Shown here: positions 60,362 through 64,000 of the stretch, one piece after another | Layout: each line of letters starts with the position of its first letter | Position numbering within the stretch: the stretch's first letter is position 1 | Source: Oscillospiraceae bacterium | Lineage (GTDB): Bacteria; Bacillota; Clostridia; Oscillospirales; Ruminococcaceae | Direction: 5' to 3' | Length of the DNA stretch: 64,000 nucleotides | Assembly: GCA_017460955.1 (NCBI GenBank) | Contig: JAFTZY010000070.1 | Span: 62,001 to 126,000 of the forward strand | The notes under the pieces: model-generated | What the model was told of the DNA's origin: nothing | Seen by the model: only the letters and a program-made list of their open reading frames with translations | The model's database searches: none | Position numbers and translations under genes: made by a program

Positions 60362-62899
60362 ATGAACACAAAACTTGTCAAAGCGCTCACCGCAGCGATG
60401 CTGACAGCAAGCATCATCACAAGCACTGCCGCCATCCCCGCCGGGGCGATCGGCGTCATCACCGAGGACAACCCGCAGGGACTGCGCTACGCCTTCTACG
60501 ATGACGGCGTGCGGATCCTGGACTGCGACGACAACGTGGAGGACCTGGTCATCCCCGCATCCATCGAAGGCATACCCGTTATCGGCTTTGAAAACTCTAT
60601 GGGCGATCTTGGCAGCTCCTTTGTCGGCTGTGATCATCTCAGGACCGTCACGCTCCCTGCCAGTGTCGAATTCTCTTCCAGGGACTTCTTCCAGCCCACG
60701 CTGTCCGCCATTTACATCGACGATGCCGCCGCATCCGAGTATGACATCGACGGCGTGGTCTACCGGAAGGGGGAAAACGGCGACATCCTGATCTACTATC
60801 CTCCGGGACGCGAGGGGGACTATGCCATCCCGGACGGCATCGCCCGCATCGGCACGGGCTTCGTATGGGCGGACCCCGGCTTTGACAATGCCGCCCGTCT
60901 GACCTCCCTGTACATCCCGGCAAGCGTGACATCCATCATGGCCTATTTCAGCGGCTGCACCTCCCTCACTGCGTTCACTGTCGCAGAGGATAACCCGAAC
61001 TACTGCTCCGTGGACGGGGTCCTGTTCAACAAGGACAAAACAGAGCTGATCGCCTACCCCGCCGCCAGAGAGGGCGCATACACCGTTCCGGAGGGCGTGA
61101 CCTCGATCGCAGGCGGTGCCTTTTCCGGCTGCGCGGGACTGACGGCGCTGACGCTCCCGGAGGGTGTGACGAAATTTGACGGCGTCGATCATTGCGAGAG
61201 CCTGGCCTCCCTGACACTGCCGGCAAGTCTGACCTCCCTGGGCTCGATCGAATATTGCCCCGGACTGACCGAGCTGACGATCCCGGCGGGCGTGACGAGC
61301 GTGGGCTCGATCGGAGGCTGCCCCGGACTGACGGAGCTGACGATCCCCGAAGGCGTGGCGAGCATGGGCAGCATCACAGACTGTGAGAACCTGGCCGTGC
61401 TGCACCTCCCGGAGGGCCTGACGAATATGGGCGGTATCCAGAACTGTGCCCTGACCGAGCTTGCGATCCCGGCGGGTATCACCACCATGTATGGATACAT
61501 CATGAACTGCCCGCAGCTTGCAAGTATCACCCTCCCGGAGGGGATGACAACTGCCCCCACCATCTCAAACTGCCCGGCGCTGACCAGTCTCCGGTTCCCG
61601 GACGGCGTGACGCGGGTGTATGTCTATGACTGCACGGCACTGACAAGCGTGAACGTCCCGGACGCTGTGGATTGGGGCCTGACCTTCCGGAACTGCCCTT
61701 CCCTGACCGAGATCGAGATCTCCGATTCGCACCCGTATTATGCCTACGCGGACGGCTTATTCATTGACATTGACAGAACCAATCACAGTATTTCCAGCTG
61801 TCTGGACAGCAAAACGGGGGAGGTCACCATCCCGGAGGATGTGACCGTCATCAGCGGCGGTGCCTTCCGGGACTGCACGGGCATCACTGCCGTACATTTC
61901 CATGAAGGTTTTACAGAGATCTCGACCGGCGCCTTCCAGAACTGCACCTCCCTCACCAGCGTCAAGCTTCCGGGCGGTCTGGAAGCGCTTCTCTCCGAGG
62001 CCTTCGACGGCTGCACGAGCCTGACCACGGTGGACATCCCCGCCTCCCTGAAGAGCCTCTACAAAAGCTTCACCGGCTGCACGAGCCTGACGGGATTCAC
62101 CCTCTCCGAGGGGAGCGAGTACCTGTCCGTACAGGACGGCGTGCTCTACAGCAAGGACGGCACGCAGCTCGTGTGCTGCCCCGCCGGCAAGGAGGGCGTG
62201 TTCACCGTTCCGGACGGCGTGACCTCCATCGCCGAGGGTGCCTTCGCAGGCTGCACGAAGCTCACGCAGATCGTTCTCCCGGAGGGTGTGAAGGAGATCG
62301 GCTCCGGCGCATTTGACGGCTGCACCGCTCTCGAGACCGTCGAGCTGCCGGAGGGCCTGACAACGATCGGAAGAGAGACCTTCCTGGGCTGCACCGCCCT
62401 GCGGGAGCTCACCATCCCGAAGAGCGTCACAAAGCTCGGATACCGTTCCGTCGTTGACTGCACGTCCCTGGAGAAGGTCACCATTCTGAACCCCTACTGC
62501 TCGCTTGACAATTACAACAACATCTTTGTGAACGACTATGACCACTACTGGTGGTATTACACCGGCACTATCTGCGGCTATGAGAACTCCACGGCCCAGA
62601 TCCATGCGCGTCACAATGCCTACCGTTTCGAGTCCATCGGCAAGGTGCCGGTGCTGGGCGATGTGAATAACGACGGCAATGTCAATGCCAACGATGCCAC
62701 CGCGGTCCTCATGGCGGCCGCCCGCATCGGTGCCAAGCGCGACTCCGGCCTGTCGGACATCCAGGCCATGGCTGCCAATACGGATGCTTCCAACGCTGCC
62801 GTCAATGCAAACGATGCGTCCTTCATCCTGCGCTATGCCGCCTGCCGCGGTGCGAAGGGCACGAAGAGCATCTACAGCTATCTCGGATACGAAGCATAA
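60362..62899 (+). CDS. large secreted leucine-rich-repeat protein with dockerin-like C-terminus
   Basis: An 845-residue exported protein. The signal peptide is residues 1-29. The mature start GVITEDNPQGLRYAFYDDG is shared with the next gene. About 20 BspA-type LRR_5 units follow (LTELTIPAGVTSVGSIGGCP is typical), broken by island segments of the form VDGVLFNKDKTELIAYP. The C-terminus (about 763-830) has two calcium-type loops, GDVNNDGNVNANDA and NAAVNANDAS, the second weak. It probably sits in a surface complex or binds an extracellular ligand. The ATG follows CAGGAGG. Confidence 0.88.
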   Translation: MNTKLVKALTAAMLTASIITSTAAIPAGAIGVITEDNPQGLRYAFYDDGVRILDCDDNVEDLVIPASIEGIPVIGFENSMGDLGSSFVGCDHLRTVTLPASVEFSSRDFFQPTLSAIYIDDAAASEYDIDGVVYRKGENGDILIYYPPGREGDYAIPDGIARIGTGFVWADPGFDNAARLTSLYIPASVTSIMAYFSGCTSLTAFTVAEDNPNYCSVDGVLFNKDKTELIAYPAAREGAYTVPEGVTSIAGGAFSGCAGLTALTLPEGVTKFDGVDHCESLASLTLPASLTSLGSIEYCPGLTELTIPAGVTSVGSIGGCPGLTELTIPEGVASMGSITDCENLAVLHLPEGLTNMGGIQNCALTELAIPAGITTMYGYIMNCPQLASITLPEGMTTAPTISNCPALTSLRFPDGVTRVYVYDCTALTSVNVPDAVDWGLTFRNCPSLTEIEISDSHPYYAYADGLFIDIDRTNHSISSCLDSKTGEVTIPEDVTVISGGAFRDCTGITAVHFHEGFTEISTGAFQNCTSLTSVKLPGGLEALLSEAFDGCTSLTTVDIPASLKSLYKSFTGCTSLTGFTLSEGSEYLSVQDGVLYSKDGTQLVCCPAGKEGVFTVPDGVTSIAEGAFAGCTKLTQIVLPEGVKEIGSGAFDGCTALETVELPEGLTTIGRETFLGCTALRELTIPKSVTKLGYRSVVDCTSLEKVTILNPYCSLDNYNNIFVNDYDHYWWYYTGTICGYENSTAQIHARHNAYRFESIGKVPVLGDVNNDGNVNANDATAVLMAAARIGAKRDSGLSDIQAMAANTDASNAAVNANDASFILRYAACRGAKGTKSIYSYLGYEA

Positions 62900-62914
62900 C
62901 AAGGAGGATGACTT

Positions 62915-64000
62915 ATGAAAACGAAATCCATCCGGCAATTCGCCGCAGCGGCACTGTCGCTGTGCCTCTTCGCAGGCACCCCTTCCATCCCGGCGGGGGC
63001 CGTCGGGCTCATCACCGAGGACAATCCGCAGGGACTGCGCTACAACATCTATGAGGGCAGCGCACGGATCATGGACTGCGATGACAGCGTGCGGGACCTT
63101 GTCATCCCGGAGACGATCGACGGTCTGCCCGTTACCGGCTTTGCAGGCCTTGGCACCTTCATGGGCGATGAACGCCTTGTGAGCATCTCGCTCCCGGCGA
63201 CGTTTGAAGACCTGGGTCCCTATGACCTCATACGCTGCCCGAATCTGACCTCCATCACCGTGGCCGACGGCAACCCGAGCCTGTACGACATTGACGGTGT
63301 GCCCTTTGCCAAGGGGGAGGACGGCGATTATCTGTCTGTGTACCCCGCCGGACGGGAGGGTGCCTATGCCATCCCGGAGGGGATCCGGAGCATCGGCTAC
63401 TACGCCATGGACGAGTGTGACAAGCTGACCTCCCTGTCCATCCCGGCAAGCATGACATACCAGGAGGAGATCGGCAACTGGCTGAGCAGCACCAGTGTGA
63501 CCGAAATAACCGTTGCCGAGGACAACCCCGACTACACCGCCGTGGACGGCGTACTGTACAGCAAGGACAAAACACAGCTTCTGTACTATCCCGGCGGCCG
63601 GCAGGGGGACTTCACCGTCCCGGACGGCGTGACCACGGTCCGGTTCAATCACTGCGCCGGGCTGACGGGCCTGACCCTCCCGGAGAGTGTGACGAATATC
63701 CAGGGCATCTATGACTGCCCCGCCCTGACCGAGCTGACGCTCCCGGAGGGACTGACGGAAATATACCGCATTGATAACTGCGATGCGCTGACCACCCTGA
63801 CGCTCCCGGACAGCGTGACAAGCTTCGGCGGTGTCTCCAATTGCGATGCACTGACCACCCTGACGCTCCCGGCAGCGCTGGAGAGCTACCCCGACATTTA
63901 CAATTGCGAAGGCCTTACCTCCGTCAATGTCCCGGAGGGGGCGGCAAGCTTCCCCCAGCTCAATCATTGCCCGGCGATCACGGAGCTCCATGTGCCGGAT
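62915..64000 (+). CDS. secreted leucine-rich-repeat protein, 3' end outside the window
   Basis: A frame open from the ATG at 62915 (after AAGGAGG) to the window end, 362 codons. It has a signal peptide (AAAALSLCLFAGTPSIPAGA), the same mature start as its neighbour (GLITEDNPQGLRYN, MDCDDSVRDLVIP), and LRR_5 units such as LTTLTLPDSVTSFGGVSNCD. It is a tandem paralog, 15 bases downstream of the previous stop. Whether it ends in a dockerin cannot be seen. Confidence 0.88.
   Translation, partial: MKTKSIRQFAAAALSLCLFAGTPSIPAGAVGLITEDNPQGLRYNIYEGSARIMDCDDSVRDLVIPETIDGLPVTGFAGLGTFMGDERLVSISLPATFEDLGPYDLIRCPNLTSITVADGNPSLYDIDGVPFAKGEDGDYLSVYPAGREGAYAIPEGIRSIGYYAMDECDKLTSLSIPASMTYQEEIGNWLSSTSVTEITVAEDNPDYTAVDGVLYSKDKTQLLYYPGGRQGDFTVPDGVTTVRFNHCAGLTGLTLPESVTNIQGIYDCPALTELTLPEGLTEIYRIDNCDALTTLTLPDSVTSFGGVSNCDALTTLTLPAALESYPDIYNCEGLTSVNVPEGAASFPQLNHCPAITELHVPD

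Noticed and set aside
61757..63991. A 744-codon open frame on the minus strand opposite the LRR genes
   Set aside because: Its regular repeats mirror the LRR periodicity; it spans two genes and has no start signals.

Overview
The window reads as about 60% GC chromosome of a Gram-positive gut or rumen Clostridium relative, most likely Ruminococcus-like (Oscillospiraceae). This is inferred from a type III glutamine synthetase, an IspH protein fused to S1 domains, the thiamine transporter ThiT under a TPP riboswitch, a Crh-like HPr, and secreted proteins ending in dockerin-type duplicated calcium-binding motifs. Nine readable sigma-A-type promoters all have a 17-base spacer, and seven of them carry a TG extended -10.

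Layout: 1-121 is the start of miaB (minus strand). 330-7494 is a polyamine operon: arginine decarboxylase, YjbR-like protein, aminopropyltransferase SpeE, carboxy(nor)spermidine dehydrogenase and decarboxylase, agmatine deiminase and N-carbamoylputrescine amidase. It supports arginine to agmatine to putrescine to spermidine. 17513-7685 (minus) is a nine-gene operon: tepA-like, uppP, ftsK, MBL hydrolase, DUF3006, BaiN-like flavoprotein, cmk, plsC, ispH-S1. 20352-18250 is glnA (type III) behind a leader terminator. 20608-32070 is accessory: a Fur regulator, two GLUG-repeat dockerin proteins (one frameshifted), a GH26-like cytoplasmic hydrolase, DUF4236, a gene-poor island and a sugar-sensor-like GGDEF protein.

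32286-41916 is a type I-C CRISPR-Cas locus (cas3-cas5-cas8c-cas7-cas4-cas1-cas2, then a 16-repeat array) with its own promoter. It abuts a transposase remnant that carries a MITE-like insertion. cas8c and cas4 each contain a one-base frameshift in a run of six A, and an internal start for Cas11c is visible in cas8c. 42617-50473 is guaA, a lipoprotein, an LRR dockerin protein, plsY, der, a DUF512 radical SAM protein, rpmF and yceD. 50607-60054 holds pgi, a degenerate D,D-carboxypeptidase-like protein, the Crh-like protein, the set thiT-barnase-barstar-mtaB, gpsA, and a NUDIX-MutY fusion. 60362-64000 holds two large LRR surface proteins in tandem.

The most notable unexplained signals are two families of folded intergenic repeats whose copies differ by pairing-preserving changes, the glnA leader, the barnase/barstar pair placed behind a TPP riboswitch, and four frameshifts that would each be repaired by one extra base in a run of six identical bases.
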